A stretch of DNA of 64,000 nt, from the NCBI GenBank assembly GCA_016720745.1, contig JADKKA010000022.1, positions 930,001-994,000 of the forward strand. The letters are read 5' to 3'. A program made the translations under genes and the position numbers. The stretch is from Chitinophagaceae bacterium. GTDB lineage: Bacteria; Bacteroidota; Bacteroidia; Chitinophagales; Chitinophagaceae. Within the stretch, counting starts at the first letter, position 1. Each line of letters begins with the position of its first letter. The notes beneath the pieces were generated by a model. The model did not search any database, was not told where the DNA came from, and was given only the letters and a program-made list of their open reading frames with translations. Below, in pieces: positions 51,328 through 60,221 of the stretch.

Positions 51328-53463
51328 TTATGCATACTCCTCTTTCGCATGTTTTGCATACTCATCAACCAGCTTGCGCTGCAATTCAAAAGGCACGGCC
51401 TCATAAGCCTGAAAATGCATATTGAATTTTGCCCTGCCCTGGGTAATGGAACGAAGAGAAGAGGAATAACCATCCATTTCTGCCAGTGGCACTTTAGCAA
51501 TCACTTTTTGAAAATGACTTTCGCTGTCAATGCCTTCCACGATGGCCCGGCGGCTTTGAAGATCCCCCATCACCGCACCAGTCAGATCATCCGGACAAAG
51601 CACTTCCACATGATAGATAGGTTCCAGAATCTGCGGATCAGCCTGCTGGAAAGCCTGACGGAATGCCTGCAGTCCTGCAATTTTAAATGAAATATCATTG
51701 CTGTCAACCGGGTGCATCTTGCCATCATATACACAAACCCGTATATCCCTGGCATAAGAACCGGTTAATGGGCCGTTGTGCATTTTCTCCATCACGCCTT
51801 TCAGAATCGATGGAAGGAATCGGGCATCAATGGCACCACCCACAATGCAATTATAAAATACCAGCTTGCCTCCCCATTCCAGGTCGTGCAGGTCCCTTCC
51901 TCTTACCGTCAGATCATTGGGCTCCGGCATTCCTTCATACCAGGGTTCAATACGCATATACACTTCTCCAAACTGCCCGGCACCACCGCTTTGTTTTTTA
52001 TGCCTGTAACTGGCATCGGCCATTTTACGGATGGTTTCACGGTAGGCAATCCTGGGTTTCTCAAATTTTATTTCCTGTTTATGGCTGTGCTCTATTTTCC
52101 ATTTTGCCACCGCCAGGTGCATATCTCCCTGACAATGGATCAGGGTTTGCTTGAGCTCAGAAGATATTTCCACAATCAGCGTGGGGTCTTCTTCCCTTAA
52201 CTGATGCAGGGCCTGGGATAATTTTTCCTCCTCTCCTTTTTTCAACGGCTCAATGGCTACCGTCATATTGGGTGAAGGAAATTCGATTGATGGCAACTCG
52301 TAATTCTTTCCCTTTGTATGAAGGGTATTATTAGTATGCGTGTTCTTCAGCTTTAAAGTGGCGCCAATATCGCCGGCAACCAGTTCATTGGTAGCTGTTC
52401 TTTTATTGCCTTCCACCATGAAGAGCTGGCTGATTTTTTCCGTAACACCGGTACTTTCATTTTCGAGTTCCATCCCGCTTTTGATGGTTCCGGAGTACAC
52501 TTTAAAATAAGACAACTCACCCACATGTGGTTCAGAAGTGGTTTTGTAAATAAAGATGCAGGCTGGTCCGGATGCATCACAGGTCACCGTTTCGCCTGAT
52601 CTGGATTTCTGAGGAGGCATTTCATTGGCACTCGGACAAACATTGTCAATAAATCCCATCAACCTGCCACTGCCCATATTTCTTTCAGCAGAAAGACAGA
52701 AGAGTGGAAAAAGATCATGATTGATCATGGCTTTTTTCAGGCCATTTTTCATTTCATCCTCATCCAGCTCCCCTTTGTCAAAATATTTTTCCATCAGGGT
52801 TTCATCATTGCTGGCAATGGCTTCAATCAGTTCTTTATGCAGTTCTTCGGCTTTGGCTTTTTCTTCCTCCGGTATCGGCATTTTCTCCGGCTTACCTCCC
52901 CCATCGGTGAATTTATACAGCGTCATCCGGAGTACATCAACGATTTCATGGAATCCGGCTCCGCTTTGGCGGGGATACTGCACGACTACCACTTTACTGC
53001 CGAAATGCGCCTTCGCTTCCCTTACCGTTTTTTCAAAATCTGCATTATCATCATCCAGTTTGTTCACCGCAAATATCATCGGGGTCTTGAAACGCTCTGT
53101 ATAATCCCATATAATATCAGTTCCCACTTCCACTCCCATCACGGCGTTGAGCAACATCACACCGGTATCTGCTACACGAAGTGCAGAAATTACTTCCCCT
53201 ACAAAATCATCGTAACCCGGAGTATCTATGATATTGATTTTATACCCCCGCCATTTGGTATGCAGGAGTTTACTGAAAATAGAATTTCCCCTTTCCTGTT
53301 CCAGTTCATGGTAATCGCCGGTGGTATTTCGTTCAGCAATGCTGCCCCGGCGGGAAATGATGCCGGCTTCAAATAGCATGCATTCCGCTAACGTGGTCTT
53401 GCCTGAGCCGGCATGGCCCAACAAGACAATATTTTTAACGTGTGAGGTATCAAACTCTGGCAT
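51328..53463 (-). CDS. Elongation factor G-like GTPase (second EF-G type)
   Basis: A 711-residue translation-factor GTPase. G1 is GHAGSGKTTLAE (residues 16-27), the G3 DTPGYDDF near 77-84, and G4 NKLD near 134. EF-G domains II to V follow, including GGAIDARFLPSILKGV and a C-terminal SLRSITQGRAKFNMHF. It differs from the main EF-G in its sequence around the G domain, so it is probably the paralogue often called FusA2 or EF-G-like, whose role in translocation is unclear. A coiled-coil protein gene lies upstream on the same strand. Confidence 0.85.
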   Translation of the reverse strand: MPEFDTSHVKNIVLLGHAGSGKTTLAECMLFEAGIISRRGSIAERNTTGDYHELEQERGNSIFSKLLHTKWRGYKINIIDTPGYDDFVGEVISALRVADTGVMLLNAVMGVEVGTDIIWDYTERFKTPMIFAVNKLDDDNADFEKTVREAKAHFGSKVVVVQYPRQSGAGFHEIVDVLRMTLYKFTDGGGKPEKMPIPEEEKAKAEELHKELIEAIASNDETLMEKYFDKGELDEDEMKNGLKKAMINHDLFPLFCLSAERNMGSGRLMGFIDNVCPSANEMPPQKSRSGETVTCDASGPACIFIYKTTSEPHVGELSYFKVYSGTIKSGMELENESTGVTEKISQLFMVEGNKRTATNELVAGDIGATLKLKNTHTNNTLHTKGKNYELPSIEFPSPNMTVAIEPLKKGEEEKLSQALHQLREEDPTLIVEISSELKQTLIHCQGDMHLAVAKWKIEHSHKQEIKFEKPRIAYRETIRKMADASYRHKKQSGGAGQFGEVYMRIEPWYEGMPEPNDLTVRGRDLHDLEWGGKLVFYNCIVGGAIDARFLPSILKGVMEKMHNGPLTGSYARDIRVCVYDGKMHPVDSNDISFKIAGLQAFRQAFQQADPQILEPIYHVEVLCPDDLTGAVMGDLQSRRAIVEGIDSESHFQKVIAKVPLAEMDGYSSSLRSITQGRAKFNMHFQAYEAVPFELQRKLVDEYAKHAKEEYA

Positions 53464-53596
53464 GGCAATTCAATTTAAAGATGAAGAGATAGTTTTGTCA
53501 GCCTTAAAGGTCGGCGCATACCTTCCTCAGGGGGATGACAATGCTCAGCAAATGGGTTGATTTTCCCTGCCGTGAATGCCTGTGGTTTGAAGTCAG

Positions 53597-53977
53597 TTAC
53601 TCTGCCTTTTTGAGGTACTGATTGAACTCGCCCCTTAATTCAAGAAGGGTTTGTTCCAGTTGCTGGTACTCAGCCAGCAATTCCTCATGACGGGCCAGTC
53701 TGTCTTCATTTACAAAACCGTTAAAAGCTACTTTTTCAAATTGCATTTTACGGTCGTGTGTTTTGATGGATTGCTTCAGATCGTGAATGTTGATCAGCTG
53801 GATGTGAAATTGATTGTGGAGATGTTCTACTTCCTGTAACTGGTCTTTGGATAACGCCTGTTTGACGGTTTCCTGGAGCTTCATTTCATCCCGGGCAAAT
53901 TCTTCTTTGTACTGACGGAGTTTTTCTCTCCAGGCATTGCACTCTAAAGTGAGCTGTGAGATGTCTACCTGAACCAT
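53597..53977 (-). CDS. Coiled-coil protein
   Basis: A 126-residue protein, almost all helix, with heptad-like Leu and Glu/Lys patterns (WREKLRQYKEEFARDEMKLQE, EELLAEYQQLEQTLLELRGE). No signal or membrane segment, so cytoplasmic. It lies upstream of the EF-G-like gene on the same strand, 133 bases away; both have an almost identical A/T-rich leader ending in AATTGCCATG. No family is recognised. Confidence 0.65.
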   Translation of the reverse strand: MVQVDISQLTLECNAWREKLRQYKEEFARDEMKLQETVKQALSKDQLQEVEHLHNQFHIQLINIHDLKQSIKTHDRKMQFEKVAFNGFVNEDRLARHEELLAEYQQLEQTLLELRGEFNQYLKKAE

Positions 53978-54168
53978 GGCAATTAAATTTAATAATGAAA
54001 CAATATAAGAACGTTGCCTTTCAGGGGGATTCGGAATGGGGTAAATGCGCAGGTTTTCGTACGGGAGTAAGGTAAGTCCAATTTTGGAAAATTCAAATAG
54101 TCAGCCCACCCTATTTATAAAAAAAAATGCACAGCCTTCCTTCAGCTTCTTCAAAATGCGCTACAAAA

Positions 54169-54196
54169 AAAAAGTACCTCCGAAAAGGTACTTTTT
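54169..54196 (-). terminator. Intrinsic terminator after the secreted basic protein gene
   Basis: Perfect 11-base stem AAAAAGTACCT / AGGTACTTTTT with a six-base loop. It ends transcription of the gene at 54217, which runs on the minus strand. Confidence 0.8.
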
Positions 54197-54216
54197 ATCA
54201 TGAGGTTAATTGCTCA

Positions 54217-55131
54217 TTAATGTCTCCTCACTTTTACCCGGGTGGCCCTTCCCCCATTGGGACCTTTTACCGTGGTTCGCCTGACCGTGGTCTTATTTCC
54301 GGCCGGACCGGTGACGGTCGTGCGTTTGCGCGTAACCCGATAATTCCCTACAGCGGTAGAATGACGGGTTCTGACGGTAACAGATGACGTACGGAACGGT
54401 GTATAAACGCGGTGAGCGACTACCACCCTGTGTGTACTTACAATGGAATAACGGGGGTGAAAACGGACCCGGAACGGGTGCCAGACGGCCCATCCAAGGG
54501 GTCTCCAGGGTTTCCACCAGGCCGGATAAAAGGCCCAGCGAATCGGGGAAATCCAGGGACGGTATACCGGACCATATACAAACCTCACGGAAGGCCAGAA
54601 CCACACATTGATGACGATACCGGGAGCATAGTCATCAAACTGAGCACTGGGTCCGCTATTATTGCTGTTATTAATAAAATCAAACCGAGCCTGCTCCTTC
54701 TCATCAACCGGCTCCACTATCACCTGTTCCCCATAAATATCCTCATCACCCAATATCTGGATAAGGGCCGATTCTTTACCGGTTTTCTCCAGTTCAATCA
54801 CGGCGATATCCTGACTTTCATTCTCCGATACCAGGGCCCGGAGAACAAAGGCATGGACCTCTTTTTCAGACTTGTCGATCACGGTTATATAATCGGTATT
54901 TCCATCTTCATTCAGGTCAAGATTATTGACATGATTCCCATCATTGTTAATGGCTTTTTCAAACTCTTCAATACTGGTTGCTTCTTTGAATAACTGCAAG
55001 GCTCCCTGCAGACTGAACTGATCTCCGGGTAATCCGGTAGAGTCTGTGCCGGATTGAGACTGAGCCTGCAGTAACAGGTTAAACAAAAGGAAAGCGGGAA
55101 GGAAAATTGCACGGATAAACTGTTTTTTCAT
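54217..55131 (-). CDS. Hypothetical secreted protein with basic repeat tail
   Basis: A 304-residue protein; ATG 55131 begins the signal peptide (MKKQFIRAIFLPAFLLFNLL, ending in LQAQ). Residues 30-160 form a compact Asp/Glu/Asn-rich domain with DLNEDGNTDYITVIDKSE, an EF-hand-like calcium loop, and VHAFVLRALVSENESQDI. Then comes a Trp/Pro/Arg/His-rich stretch (PAWWKPWRPLGWAVWHPF) and a very basic Thr/Arg tail with a repeated TGPAGNKTTVRR / KGPNGGRATRVK pattern. I do not recognise the whole; it may bind a charged surface. A -7 box is at 55181-55188. Confidence 0.6.
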   Translation of the reverse strand: MKKQFIRAIFLPAFLLFNLLLQAQSQSGTDSTGLPGDQFSLQGALQLFKEATSIEEFEKAINNDGNHVNNLDLNEDGNTDYITVIDKSEKEVHAFVLRALVSENESQDIAVIELEKTGKESALIQILGDEDIYGEQVIVEPVDEKEQARFDFINNSNNSGPSAQFDDYAPGIVINVWFWPSVRFVYGPVYRPWISPIRWAFYPAWWKPWRPLGWAVWHPFRVRFHPRYSIVSTHRVVVAHRVYTPFRTSSVTVRTRHSTAVGNYRVTRKRTTVTGPAGNKTTVRRTTVKGPNGGRATRVKVRRH

Positions 55132-55180
55132 ACAATAGTTTTGTGTAAGACAGGCCAAATTGCCCGGAGTTTACTGGAGG

Positions 55181-55188
55181 CAAAAATA
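55181..55188 (-). promoter_or_regulatory. -7 promoter box of the secreted basic protein gene
   Basis: Minus-strand TATTTTTG, exact TAnnTTTG match, about 50 bases upstream of ATG 55131. Confidence 0.5.
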
Positions 55189-55269
55189 AAATAGTCCGGC
55201 GAAGGGAACCATCGCTGATTTTGAATCAGGCTTGATACGATGCCTTATATTCGCAGTCCGCATAAACTG

Positions 55270-57303
55270 ATGATTTCACAGGCTACCATACAGCAAATCC
55301 TGAACCGGATCGATATTATCGATGTGGTCGGTGCTTTTGTAAAGCTGAAACGCCGGGGAAGCAATTTTCTGGGTCTGTGCCCTTTTCACAACGAAAAAAC
55401 CCCCTCTTTCACCGTTTCCCCCAGCAAGGAATTATATAAATGCTTTGGTTGTGGCCGGAGTGGCAATACCGTGAGCTTCGTGATGGAGCATGAAAAATAC
55501 AGCTACCCCGAAGCCCTGCGCTGGCTGGCCAATAAATACGGGATCGAGATAGAGGAAACCTTTCAGTCGGATGAGCAAAGACAGCAAATGCAGGCAGCTG
55601 ACAGCCTCTATATCATCAACCAGTTTGCTCAGCAGTTTTTTTCAAAGGTACTTTTTGATACCGAAGAAGGACAGGATATCGGGCTGGCTTATTTTAAAGA
55701 AAGAGGTTTTCGGGAAGAGGTGATTCGTAAGTTTCAGTTGGGCTATTCCCCCGAACAAAGGGATGCTTTCACCAAAGAGGCCATTGCCAAACAATACAAT
55801 CCGGAATTACTCATTAAATCCGGACTGGTAGCAAACCGAAATGAACAGCTTCAGGATAATTACCGCGGCCGGGTGATCTTTCCGGTTCACAATCACAGTG
55901 GCAAGGTGCTGGGTTTTGGTGCCCGTATCCTGAAAAGCAATGATAAGGCGCCCAAGTATATCAATACCCCGGAGAATGAGATCTATATCAAGAGCAAGAT
56001 CCTCTATGGCTCCTATTTTGCCAGACAGTCCATTGATAAAGCCGATGAATGCCTCCTGGTAGAAGGTTATACCGATGTACTCTCCCTTCACCAGGCAGGA
56101 ATTGAAAATGTAGTGGCCAGTGGTGGTACTTCTCTCACCCCTGACCAGTTAAGACTGATCCGGAAATACACCAATAACCTCACGATTATTTATGACGGGG
56201 ATGCAGCAGGTGTGAAAGCGGCCCTGCGCGGATTGGACCTGGCACTTGAGGAGGGCCTGAATGTAAAACTGGTATTGATCCCGGATAAGGATGACCCGGA
56301 TAGTTATGTCAATAAAGTGGGTGCTTCCGCCTTTACCGATTTTATCAGTAAGAATAAAAAAGATGTAATTCTTTTCCAGCTGGAAGTGGCTTTGAAAGAT
56401 GCCGGCAATGATTCAGTAAAAAAATCAGAAGTGGTCAACAGAATTGCAGAGACCATTTCCCGGATCAATAAGGCAGAGGATTTTACCAAGCAGCAGGATT
56501 ATATCCGCCAATGTGCGCAGCTACTCAAAATTGATGAAGCCGGGATGCATACCCTGGTGAATAAATTCATCCGCGATCGCATCAGTACCCAGGAAAGAAA
56601 GCAACCGGTGGAAGATGCATTGCAAAGAGAAGCTAATGCACGCCAGGCGGAAGCCACTGATTTTGATGAGACCACTTTCAACCTGTTGTTTAAAGATGAA
56701 CTGCAGGAAAAAGAAGTGGCGAGAATGCTCCTGGAACATGGTACCAAAAAATGGGATGAATTCCGCCGGGTGGCTGATTATATTTTCGATGAAATGATGG
56801 ATGAAAGCCTGCTGGATAATAAAGATGTCGTGCAACTGATGCACGCTTTCCGGGAAAAATACCAGGCAGACCCGACTACCGCCATCAGCAGTTTTTTTAT
56901 TTACCACCCCGATCAAAAGATCAGTTCTTTTGCTGTTTCCCTCCTGAATTTCCCTTACGATGAAAGCGATCACTGGCGCAAAGAATTCAGCCAGTCAACC
57001 GGCTACAGTCTGCAATTATTTGAACAATCCTATGAGGATTTCATGCAAACCATTGCCAAGGACAATGATAGCCGGTTGATAAAATACCTCAAAATGGATG
57101 AGGACCGGACCAACGAAGCGGTGGAATCTGCCATCAATTACCTGAAGTTGAAAAAGATCCGGAGGATGCTGCTGGAAAATCAGCAGGACATGGAAAAGGA
57201 ACATACTGCTGAGGAATACAATGTACTCCGTCAAACCCATGAGCATTTAAAAGATATGGAAATCGCCCTGGCCGGCCGGATTGGTACCGTCATTATCAAA
57301 TAA
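55270..57303 (+). CDS. dnaG: DNA primase
   Basis: A 677-residue primase that makes RNA primers for replication. ATG 55270 is chosen; a TATATTCG element, close to a -7 box, lies between it and an upstream ATG at 55240. The N-terminal CHC2 zinc finger is CPFHNEKTPSFTVSP followed by KCFGCG. The catalytic core has the TOPRIM motif ECLLVEGYTDVLSLHQAG, the VASGGTSLT element and the metal-binding Asp of YDGDAAGVKA. A helical C-terminal region of about 240 residues should bind the replicative helicase. Its 3' end overlaps the convergent CYTH gene by eight bases. Confidence 0.95.
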   Translation: MISQATIQQILNRIDIIDVVGAFVKLKRRGSNFLGLCPFHNEKTPSFTVSPSKELYKCFGCGRSGNTVSFVMEHEKYSYPEALRWLANKYGIEIEETFQSDEQRQQMQAADSLYIINQFAQQFFSKVLFDTEEGQDIGLAYFKERGFREEVIRKFQLGYSPEQRDAFTKEAIAKQYNPELLIKSGLVANRNEQLQDNYRGRVIFPVHNHSGKVLGFGARILKSNDKAPKYINTPENEIYIKSKILYGSYFARQSIDKADECLLVEGYTDVLSLHQAGIENVVASGGTSLTPDQLRLIRKYTNNLTIIYDGDAAGVKAALRGLDLALEEGLNVKLVLIPDKDDPDSYVNKVGASAFTDFISKNKKDVILFQLEVALKDAGNDSVKKSEVVNRIAETISRINKAEDFTKQQDYIRQCAQLLKIDEAGMHTLVNKFIRDRISTQERKQPVEDALQREANARQAEATDFDETTFNLLFKDELQEKEVARMLLEHGTKKWDEFRRVADYIFDEMMDESLLDNKDVVQLMHAFREKYQADPTTAISSFFIYHPDQKISSFAVSLLNFPYDESDHWRKEFSQSTGYSLQLFEQSYEDFMQTIAKDNDSRLIKYLKMDEDRTNEAVESAINYLKLKKIRRMLLENQQDMEKEHTAEEYNVLRQTHEHLKDMEIALAGRIGTVIIK

Positions 57304-57817
57304 TTTCTTTCAGCAGCAGATCACTATAAGATACCTCCACCAAATCTGCTGCACTCACGCCGAATTCACTCATATAGAAATCACACTGCTCCTGTAATTG
57401 TTCTTTGCTTAGATCTGCCAGCAGATTACCTGCTTCAATTTCCATAAATGATCCCAATCCGGGTACTTCATCAATATGAAATTTCACATTGGCAATATAC
57501 CAGATCTCTCTTTTCTTTTCCACTACCACTTTTTGTCCAAGAGCAGCCGTCAATGCGGCTTTTAGTCCCTTGGCATCTTCTACTTTCACTAACCTGAAAT
57601 TGGATTGCTTCGGACCTGCCTGATTATTCCTTTCATAAAAGATCAGATTATTTTCAATCACACCCTCACGAAGTTTTAAACGGCCATTGGGTACATTAAA
57701 GTAGGTATCCGTCTGATGATCGGTGCCACGCAGTTCAGCATGATGCGAGAGCAGGTAATTCCGGATAAATGAAGGATCAGTGCAACGGGCTTTGATTTCG
57801 ATATTGATGAAGGACAT
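57296..57817 (-). CDS. CYTH domain protein (class IV adenylate cyclase-like)
   Basis: A 173-residue CYTH domain protein. The signature N-terminal ExExK is modified to NIEIK in FINIEIKARC, common in a subgroup annotated as class IV adenylate cyclase-like. Further conserved elements are QTDTYFNVPNGRLKLREG, IFYERN and FHIDEVPGLGSFMEIEAG. CYTH enzymes act on triphosphates such as ATP, thiamine triphosphate or polyphosphate in a metal-dependent tunnel; the substrate here is undefined. The 3' end overlaps convergent dnaG by eight bases. A word-like inverted repeat follows its start. Confidence 0.82.
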   Translation of the reverse strand: MSFINIEIKARCTDPSFIRNYLLSHHAELRGTDHQTDTYFNVPNGRLKLREGVIENNLIFYERNNQAGPKQSNFRLVKVEDAKGLKAALTAALGQKVVVEKKREIWYIANVKFHIDEVPGLGSFMEIEAGNLLADLSKEQLQEQCDFYMSEFGVSAADLVEVSYSDLLLKEII

Positions 57818-57908
57818 AGTTGAGGAGTTGAGGGGTTGAGAGTTTGAATTTGGAGAGACAGCAAGTTAATATAAGGGGCTCAACAACTAAACTTCTCAAC
57901 TACTAAAC
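57818..57908. repeat. Word-like inverted repeat (GTTGAG type)
   Basis: Left arm AGTTGAGGAGTTGAGGGGTTGAG (57818-57840, three GTTGAG units); right arm with CTCAAC, TTCTCAAC and TACTAAAC units (57879-57908). About 38 bases between. It starts immediately upstream of the CYTH start codon. Confidence 0.65.
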
Positions 57909-57911
57909 AAA

Positions 57912-57942
57912 AAAAAGGCCCGCTTTATCAGCGAACCTTTTT
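57912..57942 (-). terminator. Intrinsic terminator after the gene at 57960
   Basis: Stem AAAAAGG / CCTTTTT with an inner CGCT / AGCG helix. The T tract is on the minus strand downstream of the gene at 57960. Confidence 0.65.
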
Positions 57943-57959
57943 AAATCAGATAACGAGCC

Positions 57960-58406
57960 TTATTCGGCCACCGCTTCCGCCTGTCTTTTCCGGCTGTGCA
58001 CCACGTCATCACCACGTTGTTCATCACAACGGGTAAAACGCATGGCGGTCCATACATGGTCCAGCTCCACCCTTTCGATACTTTCGTATCCTTCACAGGT
58101 GAGGCGGTTCCAACTGCATTCCCGGTTCAGGTCAGTAACGATTTTGGAAGTTGCCTTCGGATAAGCTACCCAGAATTTAGACTCTCCTTTCAGCGAGGGC
58201 ATCACATCTTTGAGGATGCCATTCAGTTGATTTTCATTTACTGCAAATACCAGTGCAAAATCAATCTTCCTGCTTTTAAGCAGCGGAGTCATGTTTTTGG
58301 CGAAGGATAATTTGCTGAACTGTTTCTCGATTGAAGAAGGTAATCCCTGGATTAAAAGATTCTTTTCGTCGGCCAGTTGTAATTTTTCGAGGAGCGTTTG
58401 AGACAT
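57960..58406 (-). CDS. Hypothetical small protein, DUF3052-like
   Basis: A 148-residue cytoplasmic protein with LLIQGLPSSIEKQFSKLSF, KNMTPLLKSRKIDFALVFAVN, and ESKFWVAYPKATSKIVTDLNR near residues 85-105. The pattern is like DUF3052-type small proteins, a tentative likeness. The end is a basic, Gln/Glu-rich tail. It stands alone between the GTTGAG repeat and the M48 gene. Confidence 0.55.
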   Translation of the reverse strand: MSQTLLEKLQLADEKNLLIQGLPSSIEKQFSKLSFAKNMTPLLKSRKIDFALVFAVNENQLNGILKDVMPSLKGESKFWVAYPKATSKIVTDLNRECSWNRLTCEGYESIERVELDHVWTAMRFTRCDEQRGDDVVHSRKRQAEAVAE

Positions 58407-58526
58407 ACCTGGTAACTGTTTTAAGTTAACCGTTTTACCCGGTGGGGGTCTTCAACGGAGTTCTCATAGCAATGGGGAAGGCAAAGGTAAAAAATTAAGG
58501 TGTAACTGCCACACATTTTCAATAAA

Positions 58527-58559
58527 AAAACCCGTCCAAAGCATTATTAGACGGGTTTT
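58527..58559 (-). terminator. Intrinsic terminator after the M48 gene
   Basis: Perfect ten-base stem AAAACCCGTC / GACGGGTTTT with a 13-base loop, beyond the stop codon of the M48 gene. Confidence 0.8.
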
Positions 58560-58577
58560 AGGCCAAAATTGACCTAA

Positions 58578-59396
58578 TTATTTGCCTCCATTCATCGGTT
58601 GGTAGTATTTCAGGGCCTCCGGCATCAGTTCTTTCAGTTTTTCGATCCTGCGGCCTTCAGATGGGTGGGTACTCAGGAATTCAGGTGGCTTCTGTCCATT
58701 GCTGGCTTTTTCCATTCTTTCCCAGAGACCAATCGCTTCCTGGGGATTATAACCTGCTTTGGCCGTAAAGATCAAACCCCATTTGTCTGCTTCCAGTTCA
58801 TGATTTCTGGAAAAAGGAAGCATCACTCCCACTGTAGTTCCTACGCCATAAGCACCCATGAATAAATTTTGTGTTTCAGCCGGTTTGTTGGAAACGGCTA
58901 CAGCCAGTGCCACGCCACCCAATTGCTGCAAAAGTCCCTGGCTCATTCGCTGGTTACCATGCTGCAGCAAAGCATGCGATACCTCATGACCCATCACTGC
59001 TGCCAGTGCTGCTTCGTTTTGGGTAATGGGAAGGATACCGGTGTAAACAACAATCTTTCCTCCGGGCATACACCAGGCATTCACGGTGGCATCATCCACC
59101 AGGTTCACTTCCCATTTAAAACCGGTCAGTTTATCAGTCATTCCTTTTTCTGCATAATAAGATTCAACTGCCCTGATGATCCGGTTACCCACCCGCTTCA
59201 CCATATCGGCATCCCTGTTGGAAGTGGAAGCCACTACCTTGCTTTTGGATAAAAAGCTCTGGTACTCGGTGGTAGCCATCGATTGTAAATCGGCCTCGGG
59301 CAATAAGGTCAGTGTCTTTTTACCTGATAGGGCATTATTGGAGCAGGATACTGCAAAAGCAGCTGCAACAAAAAGAAGAATGAGTTTTCTCACCAT
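58578..59396 (-). CDS. M48-family metallopeptidase, lipoprotein
   Basis: A 272-residue lipoprotein; ATG 59396 gives a signal peptide ending in lipobox AVSC. The M48 zinc site is HEVSH in MGHEVSHALLQHG, with the third ligand Glu in NHELEADKWGLIF near residues 200-212. Members of this single-domain group (BepA or LoiP type) act in quality control of envelope proteins. The -7 box is at 59447-59454, with a palindrome at the predicted start of transcription. Confidence 0.88.
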   Translation of the reverse strand: MVRKLILLFVAAAFAVSCSNNALSGKKTLTLLPEADLQSMATTEYQSFLSKSKVVASTSNRDADMVKRVGNRIIRAVESYYAEKGMTDKLTGFKWEVNLVDDATVNAWCMPGGKIVVYTGILPITQNEAALAAVMGHEVSHALLQHGNQRMSQGLLQQLGGVALAVAVSNKPAETQNLFMGAYGVGTTVGVMLPFSRNHELEADKWGLIFTAKAGYNPQEAIGLWERMEKASNGQKPPEFLSTHPSEGRRIEKLKELMPEALKYYQPMNGGK

Positions 59397-59425
59397 AAAT
59401 AGTTTTTTCAATGACGATCAACGAT

Positions 59426-59442
59426 TGTACCAGGTTGGTACA
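59426..59442. promoter_or_regulatory. Palindrome at the M48 transcription start
   Basis: TGTACCA / TGGTACA with a three-base centre, located just downstream of the -7 box of the M48 gene. It could be an operator or a hairpin at the mRNA 5' end. Confidence 0.45.
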
Positions 59443-59446
59443 GGAT

Positions 59447-59454
59447 CAAAAATA
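59447..59454 (-). promoter_or_regulatory. -7 promoter box of the M48 gene
   Basis: Minus-strand TATTTTTG, exact TAnnTTTG match, about 50 bases upstream of ATG 59396. Confidence 0.5.
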
Positions 59455-59488
59455 TTTCTGCTGTTAAGGTAAGTTTTTTCCGGAATTC

Positions 59489-60142
59489 TTAAGCGCTGTT
59501 GTTGCGCTGGCGCCGCTTATCACGGCCCCTGAAAATGGGCATTTTGCTTTCACTTCCACGTAAAAGACGACCAATATTTTTCTGGTGTGTGAGCAACACC
59601 ATCAATGCCACTGCAATGGCAAAAACCCGGTAAAGCGGATTATCTACATTAAATATCACGAGAATGAAAACAGGAAAAGCGACACTGGCCAGTATCGAAC
59701 TCAGGGAAACAAAGCGGGTGAGATAAAGTACCAGCATAAAAATACCCACACAGCTAAGCGCTGTCCAGGGTGATATACCAAGCACCAGCCCAAATAAAGT
59801 GGCTACCCCTTTCCCACCCCTGAACTCTGCCCAGATCGGGAAGATATGCCCGATGACTGCGGCCAGTCCAAGACCAGTCTGGAGGTTTTGAAGATTCACT
59901 TCACTGTCTGCATATTCAGGTAAAAGAAGGGCGAGTTTAACGGCAATAATCCCTTTGAGCATATCCATCACCATCACCACCGTACCCCATTTAGGACCAA
60001 GTACCCGATAGGTATTGGTGGCACCGGCATTGCCACTGCCATAGTCTCTGATATCAATATCAAAGAAATGCCTGCTGACCCAAACCGAAGAAGGAATGCT
60101 GCCAATCAGATAAGCCAGAATAACCAACAAAAGTTCATTCAT
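59489..60142 (-). CDS. plsY: Glycerol-3-phosphate acyltransferase PlsY
   Basis: A 217-residue inner-membrane acyltransferase with about five membrane helices. It uses acyl phosphate to acylate glycerol 3-phosphate, starting phospholipid synthesis. Conserved motifs: AYLIGSIPSSVWVSRH at residues 10-25, RDYGSGNAGATNTYRVLG near 31-48, and HIFPIWAEFRGGKGVATLFG near 100-119. ATG 60142 is preferred because it begins with the first helix; an upstream TTG is possible. It follows prmA on the same strand after 79 bases. Confidence 0.92.
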   Translation of the reverse strand: MNELLLVILAYLIGSIPSSVWVSRHFFDIDIRDYGSGNAGATNTYRVLGPKWGTVVMVMDMLKGIIAVKLALLLPEYADSEVNLQNLQTGLGLAAVIGHIFPIWAEFRGGKGVATLFGLVLGISPWTALSCVGIFMLVLYLTRFVSLSSILASVAFPVFILVIFNVDNPLYRVFAIAVALMVLLTHQKNIGRLLRGSESKMPIFRGRDKRRQRNNSA

Positions 60143-60221
60143 AGAAACCTGTCCTGAGAAAGGCAAAATTAGGTAAAAACCGGTTCAGGTAACATTAATT
60201 TAATCCATTGTTTACTTTGTG

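Noticed and set aside
51687..52200. Open frames on the plus strand inside the EF-G-like gene
   Set aside because: Antisense shadows of a conserved GTPase with compositionally odd translations.
53464..53596. Small gene between the EF-G-like and coiled-coil genes
   Set aside because: A short open frame exists on the opposite strand but has no start signal or recognisable product.
55240..55269. Upstream ATG as the dnaG start
   Set aside because: A near-consensus -7 element (TATATTCG) lies between it and ATG 55270, and the extra residues are not DnaG-like.
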